A stretch of 64,000 bases of DNA from Treponema sp. (GTDB lineage Bacteria; Spirochaetota; Spirochaetia; Treponematales; Treponemataceae): NCBI GenBank assembly GCA_017484285.1, contig JAFUTH010000015.1, positions 124,001 through 188,000 of the forward strand, in the 5' to 3' direction. A program made the position numbers and the translations under genes. Below are positions 25,010 through 34,570 of the stretch, in pieces (within the stretch, counting starts at the first letter, position 1; each line of letters starts with the position of its first letter). Below the pieces are notes generated by a model, which saw nothing but the letters and a program-made list of their open reading frames with translations, was not told where the DNA came from and did no database searches.

Positions 25010-25639
25010 ATGGAAAAACAAAGACTCTATCTGGCATCAGGAAACAGACACAAACGCGAGGAAATGCAGCAGATTCTCACAAACTTTGAGATTCGCATTC
25101 CCGCGGACGACGGGGTTGATTTTAATCCCACCGAAGACGGCACGACCTTTTATGAAAACTCACTGATTAAAGCACGGGCGTTGTGGCATCTCGTGCACGC
25201 ACCGGTCATTGCTGACGACTCAGGAATCTGCGTGGACGCGCTTGACGGCGCACCCGGAATCTACACGTCACGGTACGCAGGTCCTGATTTCATGCACGGA
25301 AAAAGCGACGGCACAAAGATTCCCCAGAGCGAGCAGAACCGGCTTCTCATCGAGCAACTCAATGCGACCGGCTCTCAGAACCGCGCCTGTCACTACACGT
25401 GCGCGATGGTGCTGCTTCTCAATCCCGACCGGTTTTTCGTCGCTCAGGAAACATTCGAGGGCGAGCTGATTCGCTCAATCGAAGAGCAGGCGGGTACAGG
25501 CGGATTCGGCTACGACCCTATCGTCTATCTCCCCGAATACAAAAAAACGGTCGCCGAAATCTCCGCCAAAGAAAAAAACGCGATTTCACACCGTGGAAAA
25601 GCGGTACGCGCTATCGCACAGATTTTGAAGAATCTTTAG
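25010..25639 (+). CDS. rdgB: dITP/XTP pyrophosphatase (RdgB/HAM1)
   Basis: A 209-residue house-cleaning NTP pyrophosphatase. The N-terminal LYLASGNRHKREEMQQIL (SxNxxK), the metal/substrate region ADDSGICVDALDGAPGIYTSRYAG, and FGYDPIVYLPEYKKTVAEIS with SHRGKAVRAI are all conserved. It removes ITP, XTP and their deoxy forms. The start is ATG 25010; a TTG three codons earlier is also possible. No strong ribosome site is seen. Confidence 0.93.
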   Translation: MEKQRLYLASGNRHKREEMQQILTNFEIRIPADDGVDFNPTEDGTTFYENSLIKARALWHLVHAPVIADDSGICVDALDGAPGIYTSRYAGPDFMHGKSDGTKIPQSEQNRLLIEQLNATGSQNRACHYTCAMVLLLNPDRFFVAQETFEGELIRSIEEQAGTGGFGYDPIVYLPEYKKTVAEISAKEKNAISHRGKAVRAIAQILKNL

Positions 25640-25671
25640 AAAAAAAATTTAAAAAAAATGAATTTTTTTGC

Positions 25672-25699
25672 TAAAGTTTCTAAAGACCATAGCCGATAA
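25672..25699 (+). promoter_or_regulatory. Sigma-28 (FliA) promoter of the first flaB
   Basis: TAAAGTTT (25672-25679), a 12-bp spacer and GCCGATAA (25692-25699), each box matching the sigma-28 consensus exactly. It leaves a leader of about 155 nt before the flagellin ATG. Confidence 0.85.
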
Positions 25700-25758
25700 C
25701 AATAAGGACAAGTTATGTTCGGTACAGCTTCGTAGAAGAATACCGGCAAGCGAGTCAC

Positions 25759-25859
25759 GAAAAAGGAGACGGATGTAGCCTTGTAATACAGAAGTTTCCT
25801 TTTTCAAACAAGCTGAAAAGGATTTCGGCTTGAAACACATTTCCACGGAGGAAAACACT
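25759..25859 (+). promoter_or_regulatory. flaB leader with GGA-loop hairpins (probable CsrA sites)
   Basis: Three nested or serial structures are seen. A perfect 9-bp stem GAAAAAGGA (25759-25767) / TCCTTTTTC (25797-25805) encloses ACGGATG. A 9-bp stem at 25809-25832 shows AAGGAT in its loop. A 5-bp stem TTTCC / GGAAA at 25840-25854 has loop ACGGA and covers the ribosome site. ANGGA in a loop over the Shine-Dalgarno sequence is the classic CsrA-binding arrangement, and csrA and fliW lie at 33810-34474. Confidence 0.7.
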
Positions 25860-26720
25860 ATGGTCATTAACCACAACATGTCCGCAATGTTCGCTGACAG
25901 ACAGCTCGGCGTAACAGGTCTCAGTCTTTCAAAAGACATGGAGAAACTCTCTTCAGGCGAAAGAATCAACCGCGCAGGTGACGACGCTTCAGGACTCGCA
26001 GTATCTGAAAAGATGCGCAGCCAGATTCGTGGTCTCAACAAGGCTTCAGAAAACGCTTTGAATGGCATCAGTTTCATTCAGGTAACAGAAGGTTACTTGC
26101 AGGAAACAACTGACATCATGCAGCGTATTCGAGAACTTGCTGTCCAGTCATCAAACGGTATCTATTCGGATGAAGACCGCATGCAGATTCAGGTTGAGGT
26201 GTCTCAGCTTGTTGCAGAAGTTGATCGTATCGCTTCACAGGCGCAGTTCAACGGTATGAACATGCTCACCGGCCGCTTTGCTTTGTCACAGGGTGAGAAT
26301 GCAGTCACCGGTTCTATGTGGTTCCACATTGGAGCAAACATGGATCAGCGAATGCAGGTATTCATCGGAACTATGACCGCGGCAGCCCTCGGAGTTCGTG
26401 ACGGCTCAAACGAAGAAGTCATGAACCTCGGTACACCAGAATTGGCCAACCGCGCAATCGGCACTCTCGATGAAGCGCTCAAAAAGATCAACAAACAGCG
26501 CGCAGATCTCGGCGGTTATCAGAACCGCATGGAATACGCCGTCAAAGGTCTTGATGTTGCAGCAGAGAACCTTCAAGCTTCAGAATCACGCATCCGCGAC
26601 ACCGACATGGCGAAACAGATGGTCGAATTCACGAAGAACGAAGTGCTCCAGCAGGCTGGAACTGCAATGCTTGCACAAGCAAACACGCAGTCTCAGAATG
26701 TCTTGTCTTTGCTTCGATAG
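25860..26720 (+). CDS. flaB: Flagellin FlaB (first copy)
   Basis: A 286-residue flagellin core protein of the periplasmic flagellar filament. The N-terminal D0/D1 region ([48 protein letters not shown]) and the C-terminal helix ([20 protein letters not shown] to [10 protein letters not shown]) are conserved; the middle is short, as usual in FlaB. ATG 25860 is the normal start (GGAGG seven bases upstream); an earlier ATG at 25830 lies within the leader hairpins. Sigma-28 promoter and likely CsrA control upstream. Confidence 0.95.
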   Translation: MVINHNMSAMFADRQLGVTGLSLSKDMEKLSSGERINRAGDDASGLAVSEKMRSQIRGLNKASENALNGISFIQVTEGYLQETTDIMQRIRELAVQSSNGIYSDEDRMQIQVEVSQLVAEVDRIASQAQFNGMNMLTGRFALSQGENAVTGSMWFHIGANMDQRMQVFIGTMTAAALGVRDGSNEEVMNLGTPELANRAIGTLDEALKKINKQRADLGGYQNRMEYAVKGLDVAAENLQASESRIRDTDMAKQMVEFTKNEVLQQAGTAMLAQANTQSQNVLSLLR

Positions 26721-27143
26721 TGCATTATAATAAGCCGCTGAAAGGACGTTATTTTTTGGCAAGAGTCTAAAAACAACTCACTTTCGGCGGTTAACGCGGT
26801 GTTTTTTTGAGCTTTTCTCTTTATTTTCTTCGAACATCCCGTTAAACTGTAGTAGCAAGATAATTTTAAGAAAGAGTGGAATCGTGATTTTTCGCTCTTT
26901 CCGAAACCATATCAGGCATGAGTTTAGACATGCCAAGAGTTCTTTGAAAATTGCCTTTCATGCGTTCTGTGACAGCGTAAGTTGATGTTGAATTTTTCGC
27001 CGCAAGGCGTCTCATCAATATCAATTCCCGCTGTACGAGGTCTAAATCGCTTTCGGGGGCGCAAAAACCGAAAGTAGCCTGCACAGATCGGGACGTACAA
27101 CACGATGTTGTATCTGTCTTTTTTTATCATGGAGGGCACAAAT
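26721..27143 (+). other. 423-bp spacer between the flagellin genes
   Basis: No gene is seen. It holds a long inverted repeat CCGCTGAAAG / CTTTCGGCGG (one G-U) near 26743-26796, a GAAAGAG / CTCTTTC pair near 26871-26908, and CTTTCGG / CCGAAAG near 27052-27073. The second flaB message has ATGGAGGG just before its start. I found no convincing sigma-28 site here, so the second flagellin could be read from the first promoter or from an unseen one. Confidence 0.5.
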
Positions 27144-27992
27144 ATGGTAATTAATCACAACATGAGTTCTTTGTATGCAAACCGCACACTGGGCGTTTCT
27201 AATGACCAGTTGATGGGAAACATCGAAAAACTCAGCTCAGGTCAGCGCATTAACAAAGCTGGCGACGACGCTTCAGGATTGGCAGTATCTGAGAAGATGC
27301 GCAGCCAGATCCGCGGATTGAACCAGGCTAACCGAAATATCCAGAACGGTGTTTCATTTATCCAGGCTACCGAGGGATATTTGCAGGAAACTACAGATAT
27401 TCTTCAGCGAATCCGTGAGCTCGCAGTCCAGTCAGCGAACGGTATCTATTCAGACGAAGACCGCATGCAGATTCAGGTGGAAGTTTCACAGCTTGTCGCC
27501 GAAGTTGACAGAATTGCTTCACAGGCACAGTTCAACGGAATGAATATGCTCACCGGCAGCTTCGGTCAGAATTCAGACCGCATCATGCAGTTCCAGATTG
27601 GAGCTAACGTTGACCAGAACGAACGTGTATATATCGGCACAATGACCGCTCAGTCACTCGGTCTCAAAGGAGCACAGGGAGCAGAAGAGGGCATTGGAAT
27701 CGCAACACCTGACACAGCTAACATGGCGATTGCAACTGTTGACGAAGCACTCAAAAATGTTTCTAAACAGCGTGCAGATCTCGGTGCATACCAGAATCGC
27801 TTTGAAATGGCTGCTAACGGCATCAACGTTGCTGCCGAAAACCTTCAGGCTGCTGAGTCACGCATCCGTGATACAGATATGGCTTCTGAAATGGTTGAAT
27901 ACACAAAGAACCAGATTCTTACACAGTCTGGAACCGCTATGCTCGCACAGGCAAACAGCCAGTCACAGAACGTCTTGGCTTTGCTCCGCTAG
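27144..27992 (+). CDS. flaB: Flagellin FlaB (second copy)
   Basis: A 282-residue flagellin closely similar to the first copy in both termini ([60 protein letters not shown]) and differing mainly in the central 130-200 region. Treponemes build the filament core from several FlaB proteins, so these two are probable co-polymerising subunits. The start at 27144 follows GGAGGG. Numbering (FlaB1, 2 or 3) cannot be set by eye. Confidence 0.95.
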   Translation: MVINHNMSSLYANRTLGVSNDQLMGNIEKLSSGQRINKAGDDASGLAVSEKMRSQIRGLNQANRNIQNGVSFIQATEGYLQETTDILQRIRELAVQSANGIYSDEDRMQIQVEVSQLVAEVDRIASQAQFNGMNMLTGSFGQNSDRIMQFQIGANVDQNERVYIGTMTAQSLGLKGAQGAEEGIGIATPDTANMAIATVDEALKNVSKQRADLGAYQNRFEMAANGINVAAENLQAAESRIRDTDMASEMVEYTKNQILTQSGTAMLAQANSQSQNVLALLR

Positions 27993-28121
27993 GATAGCAC
28001 CCAATAAAATCGCTTGCGTTTTACGGCTCAAAGAGACTTCTGGATGTTGTCTTTTCGTAGACGCAATCGTAAGAGGAAGAGGTGCGCCCCTTTTCCTCTT
28101 TACTTTCAGGAGGAACAGCCC

Positions 28122-28502
28122 ATGAATATTAGTTCAGTCGGGCAGAATTTGGCAATGGATGGCCACTTCGCGTATGACTCCGGAGCAGCAAAGGTTATAA
28201 AAAGCACCGCACCCATCAAGTCTGCGGATGTTCCTATGGCTGATGCCGCCCAAGTGGTACAGAACATTACAAATAATCTAGCCCAGGTCAAAGAAGATGC
28301 TAAGCAGCTTCAACGCTTGTCTGATGTCGTAATGGGACGAAAAGTCCAGTTCAACGTCAATCAAGAACTCAATCAAGTTGTCGTTTCTATCGTTGACCCG
28401 TCAACAGATAAAGTCATCAAGGAGATTCCATCCGCAGACTTGCAGAAACTAAAGGTGAGAATTCGAAAGACCATCGGTCTTTTGTTTGATGAGATGATTT
28501 AA
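28122..28502 (+). CDS. flaG: FlaG-family flagellar protein
   Basis: A 126-residue protein with the FlaG C-terminal half: GRKVQFNVNQELNQVVVSIV and DPSTDKVIKEIPSADLQKLK. The N-terminus is a variable low-order segment. FlaG affects filament length or assembly in other bacteria. ATG 28122 has a good AGGAGG site; the frame opens earlier but without a suitable start. It lies between flaB and fliD, the usual FlaG position. Confidence 0.88.
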   Translation: MNISSVGQNLAMDGHFAYDSGAAKVIKSTAPIKSADVPMADAAQVVQNITNNLAQVKEDAKQLQRLSDVVMGRKVQFNVNQELNQVVVSIVDPSTDKVIKEIPSADLQKLKVRIRKTIGLLFDEMI

Positions 28503-28567
28503 TCGTCTTATCACACCGTAATCGACTTGATTAATTTTGGTTTTCTGTAATCTGAGGGGATATTACT

Positions 28568-30658
28568 ATGGCTGAAATTGCAATACCTGGCGTCAGTGAT
28601 AAATATAAAACAAACGATTATATTGACGCACTGATGAAAAAAGAGCGTATTCCTCTCACTCGTGAGCAGGAATCGCTTGACAGGTACAAAGAGCAGCAAA
28701 GCGCGTGGCGTGGCGTAAACCAAAAGATGTCCGCTCTCCGCGACAGTACAAAAACGCTCTACTCCTTCGAAAATCCTTTCAACAATAAAATCGCGACATC
28801 TTCAGACGAACGCGCAATCACCGCCGAAGCCGGACGCGACGCGTCGCTCGAATCCATCAAAGTCGATGTCATAAAAGAAGCAACCGCAGACCGCTTTTTA
28901 TCAGGCGAAATCGATAAATCCTCAAAAGTTCCCAAAGGCGTGTACACATTTGAAATCGGCGAAAAGAAAATCACGTTCAACTGGAAAGGCGGGAAGCTCA
29001 CTGATTTCGTTACGGCTCTCAACAAACGAGGCGCAAACACGCTTAAAGTCTCTCTTGTGGGCGTGAGCAACGGAAAATCCGCGCTCTCAATCGAATCGCT
29101 CAAAACAGGCGACAACAACACCCTCGTTTTTAAAGACGACGCACTCACCTACGCGGTCGAAAACAAGCTCATCGAAAAAAGCAAAAAAGACGCCACCGCT
29201 TTTGGCACCACACTCTCTGACTTAGAAAGTCCTATTGACGAGTCAACGCTTGCCAATCAAAAGATACCCGACGTTGAGCAAGCTGGCATGCCTCCGCTCA
29301 CTAAAACATTCGTCGACTTCGACGCAGACTCAGGAAAACTTATCGTTCCGCCACGGAGCGGATTTACGCTCACCATACCGGAAGAATTCAAGACGGTCAC
29401 TTCCGAGGTCTTTGAATTCAGCTACGCGACGCAGGAAGTCGAAGATTTAACCGAAGAACTCAACATCAAGCGCACAACGCGCCCTGAGCTTCCTGAAGCA
29501 GGCGTCGCCACGTTCGAGACAATTACCGTGCAGAATGAGCAGAGCGAAACAAACCTCCCGCCCGTTCCGCAAGAGCCGCTCGTGCCCATCTCCGGGCGAG
29601 AGGACTTTTACGTGCACAACAAGGACGGAAGCGAAGTCCAAATCAACACGGCGGCACTGCTCACTGACGCAGAAACTGGCGAAAAGACGGTCACGCTCTC
29701 GCTCAAAGACTATCCCGACATCGAAAGCATCGTTGTCAGAAACCGCAACACGGGCACGCAGCTTGCACTCTCTGAATTCTCGGCATATGACGAAAAAAAG
29801 AACCTCGGTTACGCGCCCGTCAATCCTATTTCTCAGGCAGGAGACGCAATCATCAAATATGAGGGCATCACGATTACCCGCCCCACGAACAAAATCGACG
29901 ACGTAGTGCCGCACGTTACGCTCAACGTGCATCAGCCGACAGAACGAACGGCGACAATCGACATAACATCTGACAAAGAAAGCGCAAAAGACGCTCTGAT
30001 TGAATTCGTCGGACGATACAATCAGGTGCTTGCGGAAATGACCATCTTAAGCGAGAATAAGCCAGAAATCATCGCAGAGCTTGATTATCTCACCGATGCC
30101 GAAAAAGAAGACGCAGAATCAAAGCTCGGCATGTTCCAGAATGATTTTTCACTTACAAACGGAAAGTCTTCGCTTCGTGCAATCGTCACCGCAAACTACC
30201 GCTGGTCAGATACCGCCACGCTCACCATGCTCAATCAAATCGGAATCTCAAGCCGTGCATCGGGAAGTACGGGTGGGTATGTCGCAAGCCAGATGCGCGG
30301 TTATCTTGAAATCGATGAAAAAAAACTCGATCAAGCGCTCGATGAAAACATGGACGAAATCAAAAATCTTTTCGGCTATGATTCAGACGGAGATTTGGTC
30401 GTTGACTCAGGTATCGGCTACGCAATCGACAAACAGCTCACCTCATGGGTGCAGAGTGGTGGCATCATTGCCACGAAAAACAGCGGCATCGATACGAAAA
30501 TCAAGGCATCAGAGGCGAACATCCGCCGGCTTGAAACGCAGCTCAGCTCAAAAGAGACACAGCTACGCAACAAATACGGCCAAATGGAAGGTACGCTCAA
30601 TAATCTAAATGCGCAATCAAATACGATAACTAATTTTGCAAATAACGGAAAACAGTAG
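28568..30658 (+). CDS. fliD: Flagellar cap protein FliD (HAP2)
   Basis: A 696-residue filament cap protein. The N-terminus (AEIAIPGVSDKYKTNDYIDA, LMKKERIPLTREQESLDRYK) and C-terminus (AIDKQLTSWVQSGGIIATKN, ASEANIRRLETQLSSKETQL, a coiled-coil stretch) are family-typical; FVGRYNQVLAEM lies in the second conserved domain. The middle is longer than usual, about residues 200-420. It caps the growing flagellin filament. Preceded by a GAGGGG site. Confidence 0.92.
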   Translation: MAEIAIPGVSDKYKTNDYIDALMKKERIPLTREQESLDRYKEQQSAWRGVNQKMSALRDSTKTLYSFENPFNNKIATSSDERAITAEAGRDASLESIKVDVIKEATADRFLSGEIDKSSKVPKGVYTFEIGEKKITFNWKGGKLTDFVTALNKRGANTLKVSLVGVSNGKSALSIESLKTGDNNTLVFKDDALTYAVENKLIEKSKKDATAFGTTLSDLESPIDESTLANQKIPDVEQAGMPPLTKTFVDFDADSGKLIVPPRSGFTLTIPEEFKTVTSEVFEFSYATQEVEDLTEELNIKRTTRPELPEAGVATFETITVQNEQSETNLPPVPQEPLVPISGREDFYVHNKDGSEVQINTAALLTDAETGEKTVTLSLKDYPDIESIVVRNRNTGTQLALSEFSAYDEKKNLGYAPVNPISQAGDAIIKYEGITITRPTNKIDDVVPHVTLNVHQPTERTATIDITSDKESAKDALIEFVGRYNQVLAEMTILSENKPEIIAELDYLTDAEKEDAESKLGMFQNDFSLTNGKSSLRAIVTANYRWSDTATLTMLNQIGISSRASGSTGGYVASQMRGYLEIDEKKLDQALDENMDEIKNLFGYDSDGDLVVDSGIGYAIDKQLTSWVQSGGIIATKNSGIDTKIKASEANIRRLETQLSSKETQLRNKYGQMEGTLNNLNAQSNTITNFANNGKQ

Positions 30659-30700
30659 TATAATAAAAGCACGACACTTGTTTTCAACTAAGGATTTTTT

Positions 30701-31291
30701 ATGGAACTGTACGTCAACAATGAAAAAATCGATATCGTTCTCGAAAACGAAAAAACGATCGGCGATGTATTAAAGTCATTCGAAGCCGAATGCGAAAAAA
30801 ACAATGCGACCACAATACATATTTCGCTCAACGGTAAAGACGTTGCCGCAGATGAATTTGATATGATTTCCGCAGAGCCGCTCACCGATGACACAAAACT
30901 TGAACTCATCATCGTCACTGAGAGTGAAATCCGCGCATCATTCACAAATCAAGTTGCTGAATGCGAGTCTCTTTCAAATGAGCTGCTTGAGCTTTCAGTA
31001 AAATTGCAGAGCGGAAAAGATAAAGAAGCGGGCGTTCTTATTTCGAAACTGGCAGATTTCATCGAGAAATTCTGTCACACGGCGACGCTTTCCGCCCTCT
31101 TTCCGGCAATCCACTCAAAAATCACGATTGACGGCAAGTCAGTCAACGAGTTTTTTCAAGATTTCTCACAGATTCTCAATGATTTCGAGCAGGCAATCGC
31201 TTCAAAAGACACCGTGCTAATGGGCGATTTGGCTGAATATGAAATCAGTCCGAGACTCTTGTCAATCGCAGCTACTATCAAGGAGTTATAA
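30701..31291 (+). CDS. Unknown protein in the fliD cluster
   Basis: A 196-residue acidic protein without a recognised domain. Residues 1-75 have a beta-strand-rich, ubiquitin-like pattern (MELYVNNEKIDIVLENEKTI, TTIHISLNGKDVAADEFDMI); the rest is helical (ECESLSNELLELSVKLQSGK). It has no signal or membrane segment. A FliS-like chaperone or accessory role is possible from position only. A TATAAT at 30659-30664 just after fliD may give it its own promoter, with TTTGCA 18 bp upstream. Confidence 0.75.
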   Translation: MELYVNNEKIDIVLENEKTIGDVLKSFEAECEKNNATTIHISLNGKDVAADEFDMISAEPLTDDTKLELIIVTESEIRASFTNQVAECESLSNELLELSVKLQSGKDKEAGVLISKLADFIEKFCHTATLSALFPAIHSKITIDGKSVNEFFQDFSQILNDFEQAIASKDTVLMGDLAEYEISPRLLSIAATIKEL

Positions 31292-31292
31292 T

Positions 31293-32396
31293 ATGAGCAA
31301 CGCATCACTCTTACTGCTTCAAAGTGGCTCCCCCCTTCAAGCCCGTCTTGAAGTCAACGTCTTTGCGGTAATTATCATCGCATTATCGATTATTTTTGTA
31401 CTCGCAGTCATATACATCATCTCACGGGTAATCACCAACTATCTGCATTCGCCCGCCTATATCGAAAAAAAGAAAAATCGCCCCACGTCTCAAAAGGATA
31501 TTACCGAACTGAGCACAACATGCGGTCTTGTAAAAGAGGAGCGCGATATTCTCAGTCAAATCTGTTCCGTGCACAAAACGCCGAATATCATTTATCTTGT
31601 TCACGATTACTATGCGCTGAATGAAGTCCTCAAAGAATGTTTCAAGACCTTTGACGCAACGAGCAATGAATCCGGAAAATCGCATCTTTTCGGCCTCCGA
31701 AAAAAGCTTTTCAAAGTGTTCAAGCAAAAAGATGTCATAAAACATTCAAAATTTATTTCCGTGAACACCATTTTCACCTTTACTATCGAAAAAGGCTTTC
31801 ATTACAAGCTCAAACTTGTCGAAAATAACACAGACGGCTTGATTTTGTCCGTGCCGCCGCTGTTAAAGAACGCTGATTTGCCAAAACCGCTCGAAAAAAT
31901 AAATTTTATCTTTGAATTAGAGGACGGAACGCCTTATAATATAGAGACGAGAGTTGTTCGCTATCAGCAAGGCAAAGAAAACGACACGCAGATGATTATT
32001 GTTCATTCCGATAAAGTCGCGACTTTGCAAAAACGCGAGCAGGAACGTGTTGAGTTGAATCTTCCATGCCAGTTCCATTCGGTAAAAGTCGCAACCGAAG
32101 TGACCGGCAAAAAAGAATCGATTCAGTATATTCCTTCCGAAAAAACATATGAAGGCACACTTGAAGATATTTCTACCGGTGGTTGTCGTCTTGTTTCAAC
32201 GTTGCCGATAAAGGCCGATCAATATATTTATATTGAGGGACCGTTCAACGCAAAGCAAACAGACGTGGCTGTTGGCACGATAGTCAGAACCACAAAACGG
32301 AGTGACGGTATTTTCATTCTTCATATTAGATTTTTGAAAATTGACACAAAAGTTGTTAACCGCATTAATGCGATGGTTAGCAAATATGACGAATAA
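31293..32396 (+). CDS. Membrane-anchored PilZ-domain protein
   Basis: A 367-residue protein with an N-terminal membrane segment (VNVFAVIIIALSIIFVLAVI, about residues 19-42), a middle YcgR-N-like region, and a C-terminal PilZ domain. The cyclic-di-GMP binding pattern is visible: REQER (RxxxR) followed by DISTGG (DxSxxG). In treponemes such proteins modulate motility in response to cyclic di-GMP. The start at 31293 is supported by AAGGAG and overlaps no gene; the frame opens earlier inside the preceding gene. Confidence 0.85.
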   Translation: MSNASLLLLQSGSPLQARLEVNVFAVIIIALSIIFVLAVIYIISRVITNYLHSPAYIEKKKNRPTSQKDITELSTTCGLVKEERDILSQICSVHKTPNIIYLVHDYYALNEVLKECFKTFDATSNESGKSHLFGLRKKLFKVFKQKDVIKHSKFISVNTIFTFTIEKGFHYKLKLVENNTDGLILSVPPLLKNADLPKPLEKINFIFELEDGTPYNIETRVVRYQQGKENDTQMIIVHSDKVATLQKREQERVELNLPCQFHSVKVATEVTGKKESIQYIPSEKTYEGTLEDISTGGCRLVSTLPIKADQYIYIEGPFNAKQTDVAVGTIVRTTKRSDGIFILHIRFLKIDTKVVNRINAMVSKYDE

Positions 32397-32435
32397 ACTT
32401 CTTGACGGAAGGTTTTTTATAGGTTAGTTTAAGAT

Positions 32436-32708
32436 ATGCAGGTTTTAGAGCTTAATCAAATCGTACCCGATCCAAGTTACATCTACTACCGCCGAAATTA
32501 TGCCGCGGTTGCAAAGTTGCAGATGCTTTCTAAAACAATCGACATAAAAATCTCATTCACCATCGAGACAGGTCCGCTCGGCGATAAGATGTTGTATGTC
32601 GATATTGCGCCTGGCGAAGACATCGATTATCCGCTCATTCCAGTAAAATCTGCACTCAAAACATATATACTTGACGCCGACAACGAAGGAAAGTTGCCGT
32701 GTCCGTAA
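32436..32708 (+). CDS. Small conserved protein of unknown function
   Basis: A 90-residue soluble protein (MQVLELNQIVPDPSYIYYRR at the start, then IETGPLGDKMLYVDIAPGED). No family is recognised. Its end overlaps the GTG start of tsaE by 10 bp, so it is coupled to the t6A genes. No ribosome site stands out. Confidence 0.7.
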   Translation: MQVLELNQIVPDPSYIYYRRNYAAVAKLQMLSKTIDIKISFTIETGPLGDKMLYVDIAPGEDIDYPLIPVKSALKTYILDADNEGKLPCP

Positions 32709-33139
32709 CATTCCACACCAATTCGGCGGAAGAAACCATTGAACTAGGCGAAAAAATCGGCTCTCTTCTTCAAAAAGGCGACATTATCGCCCTGCAAGGC
32801 ACGCTCGCCGCTGGGAAAACGACGATTACAAAGGGAATTGCGCGCGCGCTCGGCGTTCAGGACGAAATCACAAGCCCCACATTCTGTCTCATCTCCGAAT
32901 ACGAAGGAACCATGCCGCTCTACCACATGGACGTGTATCGTCTTGAGGGCGGAGATGACTTCATCAATTTGGGCGTGGAAGATTTAATCTACGGAAACGG
33001 CGTGTCGCTCATTGAATGGAGCGAAAAAATCATGAGCGAGCTTCCCAAAAAAACAATCATTTTGCGCCTCGAAGCAAAAGAAGGCACAACGGAACGCACG
33101 ATTACGCTCGAAAACTGGAATCACGGGGAAATACAATGA
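32699..33139 (+). CDS. tsaE: tRNA t6A biosynthesis ATPase TsaE
   Basis: A 146-residue P-loop ATPase of the threonylcarbamoyl-adenosine pathway. Walker A is LQGTLAAGKTTITKGIARAL; then TSPTFCLISEYEG, YHMDVYRLEGGDDFINLGVED, and LIEWSEKIMSELP. The start codon is GTG at 32699, overlapping the small upstream gene. Its stop overlaps the tsaB ATG (ATGA). Works with TsaB, TsaC and TsaD at A37 of ANN-decoding tRNAs. Confidence 0.94.
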   Translation: MSVTFHTNSAEETIELGEKIGSLLQKGDIIALQGTLAAGKTTITKGIARALGVQDEITSPTFCLISEYEGTMPLYHMDVYRLEGGDDFINLGVEDLIYGNGVSLIEWSEKIMSELPKKTIILRLEAKEGTTERTITLENWNHGEIQ

Positions 33140-33813
33140 AAGCACTGGTTGTTGACGCGGCTTCTTCTTGCATGACGATTGCCGCAAAAAATGAAGATAT
33201 AAAAGCAAGCCTTTCGCTCGACATGGGGCAAAAGCAGTCGCAAAAACTGCTCCCCGCGATTGATTATGTGCTTTCACAAGTTGAACTAAAGCCCGCAGAT
33301 TTAGACTACACTGCCCTCACAAGCGGGCCAGGCACATTCACGGGTCTTCGGCTCGCCTTTTCTGCGCTCAAAGCGATTGAACTTGCAGGAAATGTTCCTG
33401 TTTACGGAATTCCGAGCCTTGACGCATATGCCTTTCCTTTCAGCGCATTTGACGGCACGGTCGTGAGCGTGATTGACGCAAAAAAAGACCAGTTCTTCGC
33501 CGTGGTGTATGAGAGTGGAAAAACGATTTCTGAAGCTGAGGACACCACGGCGGAAAAAGTTGCTAAAAAACTCGATGCAAGCAAAAAAATCCTGCTTTGC
33601 GGGCCTGATGCCGCCGTTTTTGCTGAAGAACTCAAAAAAATCAATCCGAATTTAAATCTTACCGTGTACCCGTCACAGCCACTTTGCACCGAGTCGCTTT
33701 TTACAATTGCAGAAGAAATGATTGAGCAAAAAAAAGAGCCGCTCGCTGATTACGACGGCCCTGTATACCTCAGAAAATCCGAGGCAGAAATAAAATTAGA
33801 ATCGGGAAATTAG
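33136..33813 (+). CDS. tsaB: tRNA t6A biosynthesis protein TsaB
   Basis: A 225-residue ASKHA-fold protein, partner of TsaD. It shows [57 protein letters not shown] (the conserved GPGSFTGLR-type motif) and [12 protein letters not shown]. The ATG at 33136 overlaps tsaE by four bases. It converges with csrA, the two stop codons overlapping by 4 bp. Confidence 0.93.
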   Translation: MKALVVDAASSCMTIAAKNEDIKASLSLDMGQKQSQKLLPAIDYVLSQVELKPADLDYTALTSGPGTFTGLRLAFSALKAIELAGNVPVYGIPSLDAYAFPFSAFDGTVVSVIDAKKDQFFAVVYESGKTISEAEDTTAEKVAKKLDASKKILLCGPDAAVFAEELKKINPNLNLTVYPSQPLCTESLFTIAEEMIEQKKEPLADYDGPVYLRKSEAEIKLESGN

Positions 33814-34031
33814 CTCAAAAGATTCGCGAGCGCGTCAAGTGCTGTGCTTCCAAGAGCGGCTTCTCTATTCTGACGCTGAATGTCGTCGTAGACTTCCTGA
33901 CGGAAGACTTTCACGGTTTTGGGCGCGTCCACGCCGATTTTCACTTGGTCGCCTGAGATTCCGATGATTTGGATTGAGATGTCATTTCCGATTTTGATTT
34001 TTTCATCGACTTTTCGTGACAATATGAGCAT
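33810..34031 (-). CDS. csrA: Translational regulator CsrA
   Basis: A 73-residue RNA-binding regulator: [20 protein letters not shown] and [20 protein letters not shown] are canonical. It binds GGA motifs in messenger leaders and blocks translation, notably of flagellin when FliW is not titrating it. The start ATG overlaps the fliW stop (TAATG). The first flaB leader in this window has the expected target structures. Confidence 0.96.
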   Translation of the reverse strand: MLILSRKVDEKIKIGNDISIQIIGISGDQVKIGVDAPKTVKVFRQEVYDDIQRQNREAALGSTALDALANLLS

Positions 34032-34474
34032 TATTTCGCCCCCTTCGCTTTGAGGGCTTTGATGATGTTGTATTTCGTCGTCCATTTCGTGTCGGCGAGA
34101 ATCACTTGAAGAGCCAAGTTATTCTTTTTGTTCACCACGACAGGACCTTGCAAGTTCGCCGTGACAGGTCCGCCGTCGCTAGGCACGGTGACGATTGCCC
34201 ACACAATCACATCGGCACTAGAAGCCACATCGATTTCAGACAATGCCTTGTCGTCAACATCAAGCTCGTAGTTGTCGGCGATGATGAACGGGTCAACGAT
34301 TAAAAAAGCAAGCGAGCTTTCATCAAGCGACTGCATCCAAAAAAACGGCTTGTATTCCGATTCAATGAGCGCGTAGCGGTGAAAATCCTCAAATCCAAGA
34401 AGCCCGTTCGGAAAGTCAATGATGTTTTTGTCATCAACCGAAACGCTTCCCATCGTCTTAGTCTTAACTTCCAT
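34031..34474 (-). CDS. fliW: Flagellar assembly factor FliW
   Basis: A 147-residue protein binding flagellin or CsrA and releasing flagellin translation when flagellin is exported. Motifs are [51 protein letters not shown] and [21 protein letters not shown] start at 34474, preceded by GGAG at correct spacing; ATGs further up lack one. One-base stop/start overlap with csrA. Confidence 0.95.
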   Translation of the reverse strand: MEVKTKTMGSVSVDDKNIIDFPNGLLGFEDFHRYALIESEYKPFFWMQSLDESSLAFLIVDPFIIADNYELDVDDKALSEIDVASSADVIVWAIVTVPSDGGPVTANLQGPVVVNKKNNLALQVILADTKWTTKYNIIKALKAKGAK

Positions 34475-34491
34475 GTTATACTCCATAAAAT

Positions 34492-34557
34492 TTCTCACAG
34501 AGTACACAGAGGCACAGAGAGTCTTTTTCTCTGTGTTCTCCTAAGCTCTGTGAGGAA
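34492..34557. repeat. Long CACAGAG-type palindrome between flgL and fliW
   Basis: CTCACAGAGTACACAGAGG and CACAGAGAG on the left arm face CTCTGTG and AGCTCTGTGAGG on the right across TCTTTTT. The heptamer CACAGAG and its complement recur five times, so several alternative stems can form. It could end or attenuate the flgL message before fliW-csrA, or be a mobile palindromic unit. Confidence 0.7.
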
Positions 34558-34570
34558 TTTAAAATCAATT

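Noticed and set aside
34492-34557. CRISPR repeats
   Set aside because: The CACAGAG units face each other as one palindrome and have no spacers.
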